Shown here piece by piece: positions 1 to 8,190 of a stretch of 24,288 bases of DNA. Position 1 is the first letter of the stretch; every line of letters starts with the position of its first letter. The position numbers and the translations under genes were made by a program. Under the pieces are notes generated by a model. That model searched no databases, was not told the origin of the DNA, and worked only from the letters and a program-made list of their open reading frames with translations. The stretch is taken from positions 1 to 24,288 of the forward strand of contig JAPPEF010000211.1 of NCBI GenBank assembly GCA_028875335.1, given 5' to 3'. The DNA is from Gemmatimonadota bacterium. Its GTDB lineage: Bacteria > Latescibacterota > UBA2968 > UBA8231.

Positions 1-55
1 GTAGCTTGTCCGGTAGCTTGTCCGGTAGCTTGTCCGGTAGCTTGTCCGGTAGCTT
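1..55 (-). repeat. 12-bp tandem repeat encoding a TGQA linker
   Basis: Four exact copies of GTAGCTTGTCCG (1-48) plus a partial fifth (49-55) run off the left edge. Read on the minus strand in the frame of the downstream half of the AlbA_2-type gene, each unit encodes Thr-Gly-Gln-Ala. It directly follows the conserved C-terminal ATP-binding region. In this family a low-complexity TGQ/TPQ-type linker often separates that region from a C-terminal winged-helix domain, so the repeat is probably coding rather than CRISPR or satellite DNA. The unit is a multiple of three, so copy-number changes would alter linker length without shifting frame. The total copy number is unknown because the window ends inside the array. 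Confidence 0.85.
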
Positions 56-1093
56 CATTCGCAATCGACTCTCGCCCTAGTCTCGCCTCGGTCTCGTCTT
101 GGCCCTCATCCGTGAACATGGCCTTTAATAGGTCCGAAGCCATATCCACTTCTCGGTCCAACTCCGGGATAAAGAACTCAAATGCCTTCCATCCCCGGTC
201 GTTTTTGTGAACAGGGGCCGGATGCCCCAGCTTTTGCCATTCTTCGCGCATCATGCGCATTCCGGTGCCTGCCTGCTCGCATAGGGCGATGCGGCGCATA
301 CCCATGACGATGGCCGGATTGCGAACCTCCTTTTCGCCCGGTTCAAACAGGCGGGAGTCGTCACCGAACACATCGCCTGGGTTCCAGAACTGAATACCGT
401 CGCGGAAGAACTTGATTACAGCCTTGCGTGAGACGACCCGAATAGCATGATGGCCGCACGGGTGGGAACAAACTGCTTTCCGTCCCTAAGCAGGTACCCC
501 CAATGGTAAAGAAAATCTTGGTTGGGCTGTTCCAAATCGAAACCTTCATTAAAGGCATGAAAACGGTTTCGATACCACCGCAGACTTCTTAAATCGAACG
601 CTTCTTTAAGGAGCACTCGCTCAAATGGCTGACTGTCCCAAATATCCGCGGTAGCGTCTCGCAACATGCGCTCGATATCTTGTATTTGGGCTCTGTAGTC
701 GCCACCGCCTTTACGCAAAAATGAGCGCCGGATGTCGCCATCCAGATAAAGCGGTTTTCGCGTACGCGGGTTTTCGTCAATGCGAAAGATCAGGATAGTC
801 TTTCCGCCAACGTCAACTCGCTGTTCAGTTACTGTCACATCATGGTTGATCTTGCCGTCGACATTTAGGACAGAAAGGAAATTGTTTTGAACCTTATCCG
901 TCTTCTCAACGCCGACAATTTGGAACTCCTCGCCGTGCTGCGCGACCCCAAAAACCAACCAACCACCATGGGTGTTAGCAAACGCAGACACGGTTTCAAA
1001 GGCGGATTTCGGTACTCCCGATCGAGCTTCCTTGAACTCGATATCATTCCATTCACCCGCTTTGAGGAGTCGTTTCAGTTCCGCTTGATTCAT
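1..1093 (-). pseudogene. AlbA_2/RecG-like ATP-binding protein, broken by an out-of-frame deletion; partial at left edge
   Basis: The 5' half (1093-416) starts at ATG 1093 (MNQAELKRLL) and encodes an AlbA_2/Schlafen AAA_4-type domain, with the typical DIEFKEA and FANTHGGWLVFGV segments, ending AAIMLFGSSHARL then TAA (418-416). The next part of the family continues in another frame from about 431 to the left edge: SRKAVIKFFRDG, FWNPGD, NPAIVMGMRRIALCEQAGTG, then WKAFEFFIPELD and the TGQA repeats. The stretch between FGSSHA and SRKAV, which in intact relatives holds the end of the middle region and the NLLIHQDYGDH-like motif (recalled from the family, not compared here), is absent. I estimate 80-100 residues are missing. 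The two halves meet at TCACGCAAG (423-431), readable as S-H-A in one frame and S-R-K in the other. A sequencing or assembly artefact is the alternative. Intact members act as nucleic-acid-associated ATP-binding regulators or in toxin-antitoxin and defence settings. Confidence 0.8.
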
Positions 1094-1130
1094 CGTCACT
1101 TGCCTGTCGTTTCCAAGCGATTTGTCACAC

Positions 1131-1160
1131 CAAATACGCCTTCCACCTGTCAATCGTCAA
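1131..1160 (-). promoter_or_regulatory. Possible sigma-70-type promoter upstream of the broken AlbA_2 gene
   Basis: On the minus strand TTGACG (1160-1155) is separated by 18 bases from TATTTG (1136-1131), about 40 bases before ATG 1093. The -35 lies in a short run of TTGAC direct repeats. The match is moderate and the organism's sigma preferences are unknown. Confidence 0.25.
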
Positions 1161-1176
1161 TTGTCACATAAGTGGG

Positions 1177-2241
1177 CTAGCCGTCCGGCTGCATGTCCTC
1201 GCCGCGCAGCAAAAAGGCGCGGATGTCGTAGCGGCCCGGACGCTCTACTGGCAAGTCCCCTGCCTCGATCATCACCTCCAGCGGCGAAGCCATTGTCCGC
1301 AAAGGCAGCGCGGTCACCTCGTGTAGCCGCGCCGACTCGTACGTGGCCATGATGATCTCCACTGCCGCTCGGCCGTTTTCCGCTTGGCCGCGATGCTCGA
1401 CCTTGCCTTCGATCCACTCCACGATCTCGCGCTGCTGGCCAACGCTGGGATCCTCGCCCTCGCCCGGACGCTCCTCCCAAGTGCCGGTCTTGCTGTTGAG
1501 CAGCCGCACCTTGCTCTCGTCGAGTTCAATTATACCCTCCGAGCCGTAGAAAACCCCGCCTTGGTAATTCGGACCAGCCAACTCCTGCAAAAGCTGGCCA
1601 ATGGCCCCGTTGTCGAATTGCACCACGCACAAACTGCGATCCTCAATGGGGATGTCGCGCTCAAAGCGCTCGGTCTTGCGCTCGACATTGCCCATCACCC
1701 ACACCGCCTGCGGATCGCCCATCACATAGCGCATCATGTCCAACAGGTGCGAGCAGTCGTTGAGCAAGCCCTGTCCGCCGCGCGCGTTGACCTGCCGCAT
1801 CTCGCCGATGGCCCCTTCTGCCACCAGTTCCTTGGCCAAAGTCCACGCCGGATTGAAGCGGCGCTGATGGGCAATGGCCAGCTTGACGCGGTTGCGCCGG
1901 GCAGCGATCAGCATATCGTCGCAATCGCCCAAACTAGTCGCCATGGGCTTTTCGCACAGCACGGCTTTGGGCTTGCGCGCACAGGCGGCAATCGTCATCG
2001 GCGCATGCAACTTGTGCCAAGTACACACCGAGACGATGTCGAGCGCCTCCTCATCGAGCATCTGGCGGCAATCTTCGTAGCGTTTGGCGATCCCATGCCG
2101 CTCGCCGAATTCCTCCCGTACCTCAGCCACCGGATCGGCCAATGCCACGACCTCGACTTGGTCCACCCCGTTCCAGCCTTGCACGTGGTAGTTGGCAATG
2201 CTGCCGCAGCCGATAATGCCCACTCGGTACTTTTCTGCCAT
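1177..2241 (-). CDS. Gfo/Idh/MocA family oxidoreductase
   Basis: A 354-residue cytoplasmic NAD(P)-dependent dehydrogenase-like protein, probably oxidising or epimerising a sugar or inositol-type substrate. The N-terminal Rossmann domain shows VGIIGCGSIA (residues 7-16) for dinucleotide binding and the family EKP motif at 97-99, which holds the catalytic lysine. The C-terminal alpha/beta domain follows, with NDCSHLLD (161-168) where family members carry the active-site Asp/His region. Length is normal for the family. ATG 2241 is preceded by AAAGGA at good spacing. It is the last intact gene of the leftward cluster, 34 bp after the double hydrolase, so the two are probably co-transcribed. The substrate cannot be assigned from sequence, because this family is very broad. 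No signal peptide is visible. Confidence 0.93.
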   Translation of the reverse strand: MAEKYRVGIIGCGSIANYHVQGWNGVDQVEVVALADPVAEVREEFGERHGIAKRYEDCRQMLDEEALDIVSVCTWHKLHAPMTIAACARKPKAVLCEKPMATSLGDCDDMLIAARRNRVKLAIAHQRRFNPAWTLAKELVAEGAIGEMRQVNARGGQGLLNDCSHLLDMMRYVMGDPQAVWVMGNVERKTERFERDIPIEDRSLCVVQFDNGAIGQLLQELAGPNYQGGVFYGSEGIIELDESKVRLLNSKTGTWEERPGEGEDPSVGQQREIVEWIEGKVEHRGQAENGRAAVEIIMATYESARLHEVTALPLRTMASPLEVMIEAGDLPVERPGRYDIRAFLLRGEDMQPDG

Positions 2242-2275
2242 GTCGTCTTCCTTTGTTGGAGGTTAGCTATCCGTA

Positions 2276-4174
2276 CTAATGGATCCACTCGACAATCGCA
2301 TCCGCGCTCATCTCCTCGGCCTCAACCACGATCTGCGTTCCCTTACCCGCCGCGCGGTAGCATCGCCTAGCGACGCGCTCCGGGAAATGCTCCCCTGCCC
2401 CATGCACCAACAGCCGCCCCGGCGCGCACAACGCCAGTGCCGTCCGCACATCGCCTAACGCGCGAATCCCCGGCGCAAAAAGCGCTCCGCTCCACGCCTC
2501 ATCGTCTCCTAAATCGCAACCGTCCCAGTCCACCACTGTGCTGCCGACGCCACTAGCCAACGCCCGGGCAAACAGGCACCAGATGCCGGCCTCGCCCTGG
2601 CCGACGAGGTGGCGCTTGCCCACGCGCAGGTGCTGGTCCAGATAGGCCAGCCCCGTGAGGATGTCCTGCACCCGGCAAGCCATCGTCGCCTGATTGTACG
2701 TGTGGTACAAAGGATCCATCTCGTCATGTCCTTCCCTCTCTGTCCCATCGGTCAGAAAAGGAGCGACGACCAGCACAGCCCCACCCGCCTGCAACAAGCC
2801 CTGCGCCAGCGCACCCGGCTCGTCACCACCCCAATTCGCGTCAGCAATCAGCGTCGCCGGCACCTTGCCCTGGGGACCACGCGGAAGAAAACACATCGCG
2901 CGCACCCGCTCCCCGCAGCCCACGCGCCCCAAGACCAGTTCCTCGGCCACATAGCCTTCCTCCCGCCGAAACCCCAAGCTCTCGACTGCTACTTGGGGCG
3001 CGGCATCCACCCCGAGCAGACTTGCCAGCGCCGGGCGTGTCTGCCACTGGAAACGATGGATGCGGGCCGATGCCAGCCGCACGGCCAATTGCTTCTCGCT
3101 GCGAGCGATCACAGCGTCAAAGACCCCTTGCGAGTCGAGCACATGGGCCGGTTTTTTACGCCCGCTGAACGCCAGCAAATCCTCGTCCTGCTCCACGGTA
3201 AACGACAGCTCAGCTACCTTCCCTTGCCCGCCGAGCAGGTGACGCTTGAAAAACGCGTACACCGCCTCGCGGCTCGGCTGATTGTAGTTGTGCGGAGCGT
3301 CTATCTGCACTTCGCTCACTTTGTTTTGCGCCCCGTAAAGCCCGTAAATCGCACGCACCGCCGGGAACTCAACCTCCGGCGTATTCGCCGTCCAGTCGCC
3401 GGTACACGACACCAGCAACAAGGGCCTTGGCGCCATGCAGCTCGCGATTTCTACATTGTTAATGTCCAGCCGCAAGTGGCCCTGATTCTCGCAGCGACAG
3501 CCGCCCTGCATAAAGGCCGAGACCATGTTGACGGGAGCCGCCGCCTTGATCCGCTCGTCAACCGCCATCAACAAAAAGGTCTGCGTCCCGCCACCGGACG
3601 CACCCGTGCAGCCGATGCGCTCGGCATCTACATCCGCCAGCGAGGCGAGAAAGTCAACCACTCGAATGCTGTTCCACAGTTGCAAGCTCAGCGCGCCAAT
3701 CCCCCACAGGGCCTCGCGCCGCCCCCCAATCTCCCGATGCACGAATTGGTCGCTGTCGTTGTACCCGACCATGTCGTACGAAAAGGCCACCATGCCCTGC
3801 CGCGCAAAGTTGATGCAGCGCCCAGCAATCGACCCCAGCTCGGTGTTTTCCAGACGCCCGCGCCCCCAATGGCCGTGCGGGCAGGCAATCCCCGGAAAAG
3901 GCCCCTCGCCCAGCGGCCGGTACAGATTGCCGCAGACGAAAAAACCGGGCAGACTCTCGAAAAAAACCTTTTCTACCGCATAGCCCTCCCGCTCAATCCG
4001 CCCAAAAACCTGCGCCTTGAGCGGCGTCTTCTCCGGCAGCGGCCACAATCCCGCGCAGACGAGAATGTGCCGGCGAATCGCCGCCGTCCGCTGTTCCCAC
4101 TCCGCCAGTGTCCGATAGCGGCGCAAGGCCCACGGCGTACTAACGTGTTTGGCCGTGCCTAGCCGTGTATCCAT
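2276..4174 (-). CDS. Double alpha/beta-hydrolase (acetyl-xylan-esterase/dienelactone-hydrolase-like)
   Basis: A 632-residue protein with two consecutive alpha/beta-hydrolase folds. Lobe 1 looks catalytic: nucleophile elbow GASGGG with Ser193, acid Asp260 in CTGDWT and His295 in DAPHNYN. An upstream HGHWGRG segment probably forms the oxyanion region. This resembles acetyl-xylan esterase/DUF-type hydrolases that deacylate polysaccharides or oligosaccharides. Lobe 2 (about 395-632) keeps strand/elbow spacing, but its elbow reads VGQGEAG, with Gly527 where Ser is expected, so it is probably inactive and structural. No clear signal peptide is seen, suggesting action on imported oligosaccharides. 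The start is taken at ATG 4174 because AAAGGA lies 8-9 bases upstream; a TTG at 4180 extends the frame but is too close to that ribosome site. It precedes the Gfo/Idh/MocA gene by 34 bp. Confidence 0.85.
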   Translation of the reverse strand: MDTRLGTAKHVSTPWALRRYRTLAEWEQRTAAIRRHILVCAGLWPLPEKTPLKAQVFGRIEREGYAVEKVFFESLPGFFVCGNLYRPLGEGPFPGIACPHGHWGRGRLENTELGSIAGRCINFARQGMVAFSYDMVGYNDSDQFVHREIGGRREALWGIGALSLQLWNSIRVVDFLASLADVDAERIGCTGASGGGTQTFLLMAVDERIKAAAPVNMVSAFMQGGCRCENQGHLRLDINNVEIASCMAPRPLLLVSCTGDWTANTPEVEFPAVRAIYGLYGAQNKVSEVQIDAPHNYNQPSREAVYAFFKRHLLGGQGKVAELSFTVEQDEDLLAFSGRKKPAHVLDSQGVFDAVIARSEKQLAVRLASARIHRFQWQTRPALASLLGVDAAPQVAVESLGFRREEGYVAEELVLGRVGCGERVRAMCFLPRGPQGKVPATLIADANWGGDEPGALAQGLLQAGGAVLVVAPFLTDGTEREGHDEMDPLYHTYNQATMACRVQDILTGLAYLDQHLRVGKRHLVGQGEAGIWCLFARALASGVGSTVVDWDGCDLGDDEAWSGALFAPGIRALGDVRTALALCAPGRLLVHGAGEHFPERVARRCYRAAGKGTQIVVEAEEMSADAIVEWIH

Positions 4175-4234
4175 TTCCAAATTCCTTTCTGTTGGGAGAG
4201 GTAGGGTGCCACTGATAGTTCCTCTTCATTGTTA

Positions 4235-4370
4235 CTGATGTTACGCAGTACGTGGCCGGTGGTTGGCTTTCGGCCCGATTCTCTCTGGGGTCGCGGGCAT
4301 CTTGCCCGCGTCGAGGACGGGACGCCCTCGATCCGACCTCGTAGGGGGCGGTTTCAAACCGCCCCCTACT
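4235..4370. repeat. Intergenic palindromic cassette with a one-sided CTGATGTTACGCA terminus
   Basis: The gap 4175-4385 holds no gene. It starts with CTGATGTTACGCA (4235-4247), the same terminus seen at 14300 and 23832, and then carries three palindromes: CGCGGGCA/TGCCCGCG (arms 4292-4299 and 4303-4310), TCGAGG/CCTCGA (4311-4316 and 4326-4331) and a strong hairpin at 4341-4369. I cannot find the matching inverted terminus on the right; only TGCGT at 4372-4376 is reminiscent. It therefore looks like a decayed member of the family. The right boundary is approximate, set by the hairpin end and the 136-137-bp length of the two intact relatives. Spurious short reading frames across it were ignored. 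Confidence 0.6.
4341..4369. repeat. Perfect 14-bp inverted repeat with one-base loop
   Basis: GTAGGGGGCGGTTT, one base, then its exact reverse complement. The hairpin lies 16 bp beyond the stop of the DUF6785 gene, whose stop codon is at 4386-4388. It could slow or end transcription or protect the RNA 3' end. No convincing T-run follows on the minus strand, so it is recorded as a repeat and not a proven intrinsic terminator. Confidence 0.7.
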
Positions 4371-4385
4371 TTGCGTTGGCCGTTT

Positions 4386-6332
4386 TCACACCCAGTAGAG
4401 CCCGTGCCCCTGTGCGCCCGTGATCAGATCGACGATCAGCCAAAAAGCGATAACGGCGAATTGACCGAGGATAAGCCCCAGAAAAAAAGGCCGCACGGCC
4501 TTGAGCACCCGGGGGCCGCCGTAGCGCATCAGCACGGCCTTGAACAGCCACACTAAAAAGACACTGAACCAGATGTGGCGGGTCAGCATCATCTGCGAGA
4601 CGGCAAAGCCTATGGGATGGATGGGGAAGGTCAGCAGATGACTGCGGATCCAGTAGAGGGCGGTCATGACCGCCCCCCCCAAAGCCATCAGGCCCAAGCC
4701 GCTGTAATCTGGTCCGGCCGGATCGCGCAGATAACTGGCCGCAAAGTCAACGGTGTAGCGGGGGCCGCTGAGGAAGAACCAAGTATTGGCGTTGTTGGCC
4801 CCGCTCTCGTAGGCGTAGTACAGGGTCGTCCACACCGATACGCCCAGACTCAGGACCACTGCCAGTATCATGCTGCCCAGGACCAAGCCTTTGTTGCGGA
4901 TCGATTCGGTCAGCTTGAGGCCGTTGGCCGCTGCAGCCATGACAAAGGTGCGCACATCGCTCATCCACACCTGGCCGAAGGAAAGCACGCCTATGGTGCC
5001 GGGGGCGCCCAGCACCTGGGTACCGAAAAAACTGCGGACCACCGTGGGGGTGATCAATTGAGCCCGGGTAGCGGCCAAGCCCGATTCGCAGAGAATGCGG
5101 GTGATGCCCAGAAAGGTGAGCGAAGCCATCAGCACAAAAGTAAGAGCGGCCCACCAAGGCACCCCAATGGCAATAAACCATCCGGTCATCAGCGCCAACC
5201 CCAGAAACAGTTGCAGATAAACGGCCCTAGCCGAAAAGTCGGCGCTAGAGGCGGTTTTCGGACGCAGGGCCGCCTTCCAGCTCTGCCGCAGGTGCCGACG
5301 GGCGATCCACAGGGTGTGGCCCACTAAGGCCATGAGGGCACCGAACTGGACGAAGGCCATGATCGGGCCGCCATCACTCTGCGTGTAGATATCGACGTCG
5401 AGGGTGCGGGTGAGGCCGACAACGCTGAAATAGCCTTTGATTACGTAGCCCAGCAAATAGAAAAACCAGACGCTGAGCGCCACTTCCTGGTGAATGAGGT
5501 AGGCAAAGCCCATCATGGGGAAACTGAGATTGATGGTCAGATTCTCCATGCCGTGGAAAACAGGTACGCTGGTGTTGAGGACGATGCGAGGGAAGAAGTG
5601 GAAGTAGGCGTTGAGGCCGTTGAGCGAAGTGACGATGAAGGGGACGGCAAAGCCGCTCCACATCACCGGATTGCGAAAAAAGGAGTTGAGGGCGTGACCG
5701 GGCTGCTGAGTGCCCATCACCAAGGGCAGTTGGGCCAAGGGATAGGCCAAGCGCTCGTATTCGATCCACTGGCGGCGGAAGAGAATGGCCAGCGCTATCA
5801 TGACCATGTACAGGCCCAACAAGACTGGCAGCCAGTTCAGCAGGGGGCGGATCCAGGCCATCCAAGGAATGGGCTGGTCGCGGGCAATGCCCTCGTAAAA
5901 GCCGCGGATGACGTCCTCGCCTTGGGGCACCAGCCAGTGCGGCACAAAGGGATGAATGAGTTCGGCCCATTGGTTTTCGGGGGAGGCCATATAGGAAATC
6001 GCCGGCAGGATGGGAATCAGGTACAGGGTCAGCCCCATGGTACATATAGAACAGGAAATGGCCGCCATCACATAGGCAATGGCCAGTTCCCCCGAAGACA
6101 GGGCTAGGTAGGGGAGGAAACGGCGCAGCAGACCATTGACGAACAGGACGAGGAAAAACAGCAGGAAAACTGCGGCCGCGGTGGTAAAGTCAATAGTCAG
6201 GTAGGAACCGCGCACCACCAAGCTATTATAAGGCCCCCAAAAAGCGACTAGAACGCTCAAGGCAGTCCCCGCGGACAAGGCCCAGAGCGGCCGGACGGGG
6301 GCCGGGGTCAATGGATGGGGGTTGGCGACCAC
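4386..6332 (-). CDS. DUF6785-type polytopic membrane protein (possible oligopeptide/solute transporter-like)
   Basis: A 648-residue very hydrophobic protein with a dozen or more predicted membrane segments spread along its length, starting at about residues 18-34. Segments such as the hydrophilic TRTLDVDIYTQSDGG stretch and ITRILCESGLAATRAQL resemble the DUF6784/DUF6785 membrane proteins common in planctomycete- and poribacteria-like genomes, which distantly resemble OPT transporters. I recognised this by pattern and not by a search. GTG 6332 is the only usable start because no ATG occurs near the N-terminus; a weak AAGG lies just upstream. It lies 115 bp after the second ABC permease in a cluster of carbohydrate genes, so transport of a glycan-derived solute is a fair guess. 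Substrate and direction are unknown. Confidence 0.75.
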   Translation of the reverse strand: MVANPHPLTPAPVRPLWALSAGTALSVLVAFWGPYNSLVVRGSYLTIDFTTAAAVFLLFFLVLFVNGLLRRFLPYLALSSGELAIAYVMAAISCSICTMGLTLYLIPILPAISYMASPENQWAELIHPFVPHWLVPQGEDVIRGFYEGIARDQPIPWMAWIRPLLNWLPVLLGLYMVMIALAILFRRQWIEYERLAYPLAQLPLVMGTQQPGHALNSFFRNPVMWSGFAVPFIVTSLNGLNAYFHFFPRIVLNTSVPVFHGMENLTINLSFPMMGFAYLIHQEVALSVWFFYLLGYVIKGYFSVVGLTRTLDVDIYTQSDGGPIMAFVQFGALMALVGHTLWIARRHLRQSWKAALRPKTASSADFSARAVYLQLFLGLALMTGWFIAIGVPWWAALTFVLMASLTFLGITRILCESGLAATRAQLITPTVVRSFFGTQVLGAPGTIGVLSFGQVWMSDVRTFVMAAAANGLKLTESIRNKGLVLGSMILAVVLSLGVSVWTTLYYAYESGANNANTWFFLSGPRYTVDFAASYLRDPAGPDYSGLGLMALGGAVMTALYWIRSHLLTFPIHPIGFAVSQMMLTRHIWFSVFLVWLFKAVLMRYGGPRVLKAVRPFFLGLILGQFAVIAFWLIVDLITGAQGHGLYWV

Positions 6333-6367
6333 GACCTTACCAATTTGAACGTCTTGCGCATACCATA

Positions 6368-6395
6368 GATATATCCAAGCAGAGAATCAGGGCAA
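6368..6395 (-). promoter_or_regulatory. Possible promoter before the DUF6785 gene
   Basis: On the minus strand TTGCCC (6395-6390) and TATATC (6373-6368) are 16 bases apart, about 35 bases ahead of GTG 6332. The 115-bp gap after the permease gene would accommodate an internal promoter. This is a moderate match only. Confidence 0.25.
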
Positions 6396-6447
6396 GAGGA
6401 AGGTAGCAAAAGAGGAGCTAAAGCACAGCCTTATATCCCAATTCTCC

Positions 6448-7284
6448 TCACGCCTTAACCGCACCCGACATCAAACCGTCTGTCAACCGCTTTCTGACCA
6501 GCAGGAACAATAAGATCGTGGGTACCGTCGCCACCACCGCGGTGGCCATCAAATAATTCCACTCTACCACGTTGTTTTTTTCCCAAGCGTAGAGCGCCAT
6601 AGTAATCGGCTGCATGGTCCGTTTGGAAACCAGCACCAGCGCAAAGATGAATTCGTTCCAAGCACTGACAAAGGTAAAAATAGCCGTAGTCGTCAGCCCG
6701 GGGGCCGTCAGCGGCAGGGCAATTCTGAAGACCATCCCCGTCCGCGAGAGGCCGTCGATCATGGCGGCATCCTCCAATTCCTCGGGGATGTTCTTGAAAA
6801 ACCCTCGCAACATCCAGATGGAAAACGGCAGGGTTATCGCTGTGTTCACCAAGATCAAAGCCGTGTACGTATCCAATAGCTGCAAGGCTTTCATCATCTC
6901 GAACAAGGGGATGAGGACAATCACCGGCGAAAACATCTGCACCACTAGGATGCCCATGCCGAATAGACCTCGCCCGCGAAATTTGATGCGCGCCATTGCA
7001 TAGGCCGCCGGGGTCGCCACAATGATGTTGAAAAATACCGCGGCCAAGGCGATGAACAGACTGTTCAACAGGTGCCGCGCCATTGGAATGCGGACAAAAA
7101 TATCCACGTAGTTGTACCATACAAACGCGCGGGGGACCAGCGTCGCTGGCGATTGAAACACCTCCCCCAAGGTCTTTAACGAGGTGCCAGCGACGACCAA
7201 CAGCGGAAAGAGTGTGAAGAGCGCAAGCCCCGCCATAAGCGCAGTGCGCAACAGCGCGCCGGACAGCGTCGAAACGGATCTCAC
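6448..7284 (-). CDS. Carbohydrate ABC transporter permease, MalG type
   Basis: A 278-residue inner-membrane permease with six predicted segments. The EAA loop that docks on the ATPase is visible at about 169-195 (EELEDAAMIDGLSRTG, then ALPLTAPG), as is normal for CUT1-family sugar importers. The start is GTG 7284, which overlaps the stop of the MalF-type gene by four bases (GTGA), with a GAGG ribosome site inside the upstream gene. The two permeases are therefore translationally coupled. It forms the heterodimeric channel with the MalF-type partner and receives solute from the lipoprotein at 8191-9462. No ATPase gene is present nearby. Confidence 0.95.
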   Translation of the reverse strand: MRSVSTLSGALLRTALMAGLALFTLFPLLVVAGTSLKTLGEVFQSPATLVPRAFVWYNYVDIFVRIPMARHLLNSLFIALAAVFFNIIVATPAAYAMARIKFRGRGLFGMGILVVQMFSPVIVLIPLFEMMKALQLLDTYTALILVNTAITLPFSIWMLRGFFKNIPEELEDAAMIDGLSRTGMVFRIALPLTAPGLTTTAIFTFVSAWNEFIFALVLVSKRTMQPITMALYAWEKNNVVEWNYLMATAVVATVPTILLFLLVRKRLTDGLMSGAVKA

Positions 7285-8153
7285 GACTCAGCCTCTTCTC
7301 TGTAAAAGAGACACCACTGGAGGAAGCTGACGGCGACCAGCAGTAAGAAGGCCAAAAAGGCCATGCTGCTGGCCTGGCCAAAGTTGAAGTAGCCAAAGGC
7401 GCGGCGAAAGATCTCCGTGACCATGATTTGGGTCTGGTTGGCTGGCCCACCCCCGGTGATTACGTAGATGAAGACAAAGCTGTTGAAGGACCAGATGAAA
7501 CTGATCAACAAAACCGCCAGCGCGACGGGACGGAGCAGCGGTACGGTGATATACCGGAACTTCTGCCATGCCGTAGTCCCATCTATAATGGCGGCCTCGT
7601 ACAGATGGACCGGAATGGCCTGCAAGGCCGAGAGGAATGCAAAGGTGGTAAACGGCAACGCCGTCCACAGCCGGGCAAACAGGGCACCGCCAAACGCCGT
7701 AGAAGCACTCGTCAACCACTGCACGGGGTGATCGACGATATGCAGCGACAGCAACAGCGCATTGAGGTGTCCGTACTCGCCATTGTACATCCATTTCCAG
7801 GCGATAGCCGCCACTACCAGCGGCGTGGCCCAGGCCAAGATCAACGAACTGCGGATCAATTCGCAGATGATCGTGTTGCGACTCAACAATAAAGCGGCGG
7901 CCAAGCCCGCTCCCACATTCATCAACACGGCGAGCACCGTCCACACAGCCGTGTTTTTGAGCACCAGCAGAAAGATGTCGTCCCCGACCAGACCCGTATA
8001 GTTCTGCGCTCCCACAAAGACCTCCCCTTTGTAGGAGGTGTGGTAGAGACTGGTCTTGAGGATTTCGACTATGGGAAATCCCATGAACAGCAGTAGCCAG
8101 AGAGCCGCTGGCGCAATGTAAAAATAGGCCAGCCGGCGTTTCTCTCTTTCCAC
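7281..8153 (-). CDS. Sugar ABC transporter permease, MalF/UgpA type
   Basis: A 290-residue inner-membrane permease, with first membrane span about residues 9-31 and EAA loop about 186-208 (YEAAIIDGTTAWQKF, then TVPLLRP). It begins at GTG 8153, supported by GGGGAG about six bases upstream; no better ATG start is near. It sits 37 bp after the binding protein and overlaps the MalG-type gene by four bases, giving a standard binding protein-MalF-MalG order. Length is typical of the short UgpA/LacF-like form and lacks the large periplasmic loop of enteric MalF. Confidence 0.95.
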   Translation of the reverse strand: MEREKRRLAYFYIAPAALWLLLFMGFPIVEILKTSLYHTSYKGEVFVGAQNYTGLVGDDIFLLVLKNTAVWTVLAVLMNVGAGLAAALLLSRNTIICELIRSSLILAWATPLVVAAIAWKWMYNGEYGHLNALLLSLHIVDHPVQWLTSASTAFGGALFARLWTALPFTTFAFLSALQAIPVHLYEAAIIDGTTAWQKFRYITVPLLRPVALAVLLISFIWSFNSFVFIYVITGGGPANQTQIMVTEIFRRAFGYFNFGQASSMAFLAFLLLVAVSFLQWCLFYREEAES

Positions 8154-8190
8154 AATAACTCCCCTACATTTCCCGCGCGAAAATGCGACC

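Noticed and set aside
1..55. CRISPR array
   Set aside because: Units are contiguous without spacers and encode a linker in frame with a known gene.
1384..2370. Open plus-strand frame of 328 codons opposite the Gfo/Idh/MocA gene
   Set aside because: It is the antisense shadow of a recognised dehydrogenase, has no family-like motif and no good start context.
2609..4162. Open plus-strand frame of 517 codons opposite the double hydrolase
   Set aside because: High-GC antisense frame; the minus strand has clear catalytic motifs and a ribosome site, while this frame is Arg/Pro/His-rich without domains.
4341..4369. Intrinsic terminator call for the strong hairpin
   Set aside because: The stem is perfect but no T-run follows on the minus strand, so only the inverted repeat is claimed.
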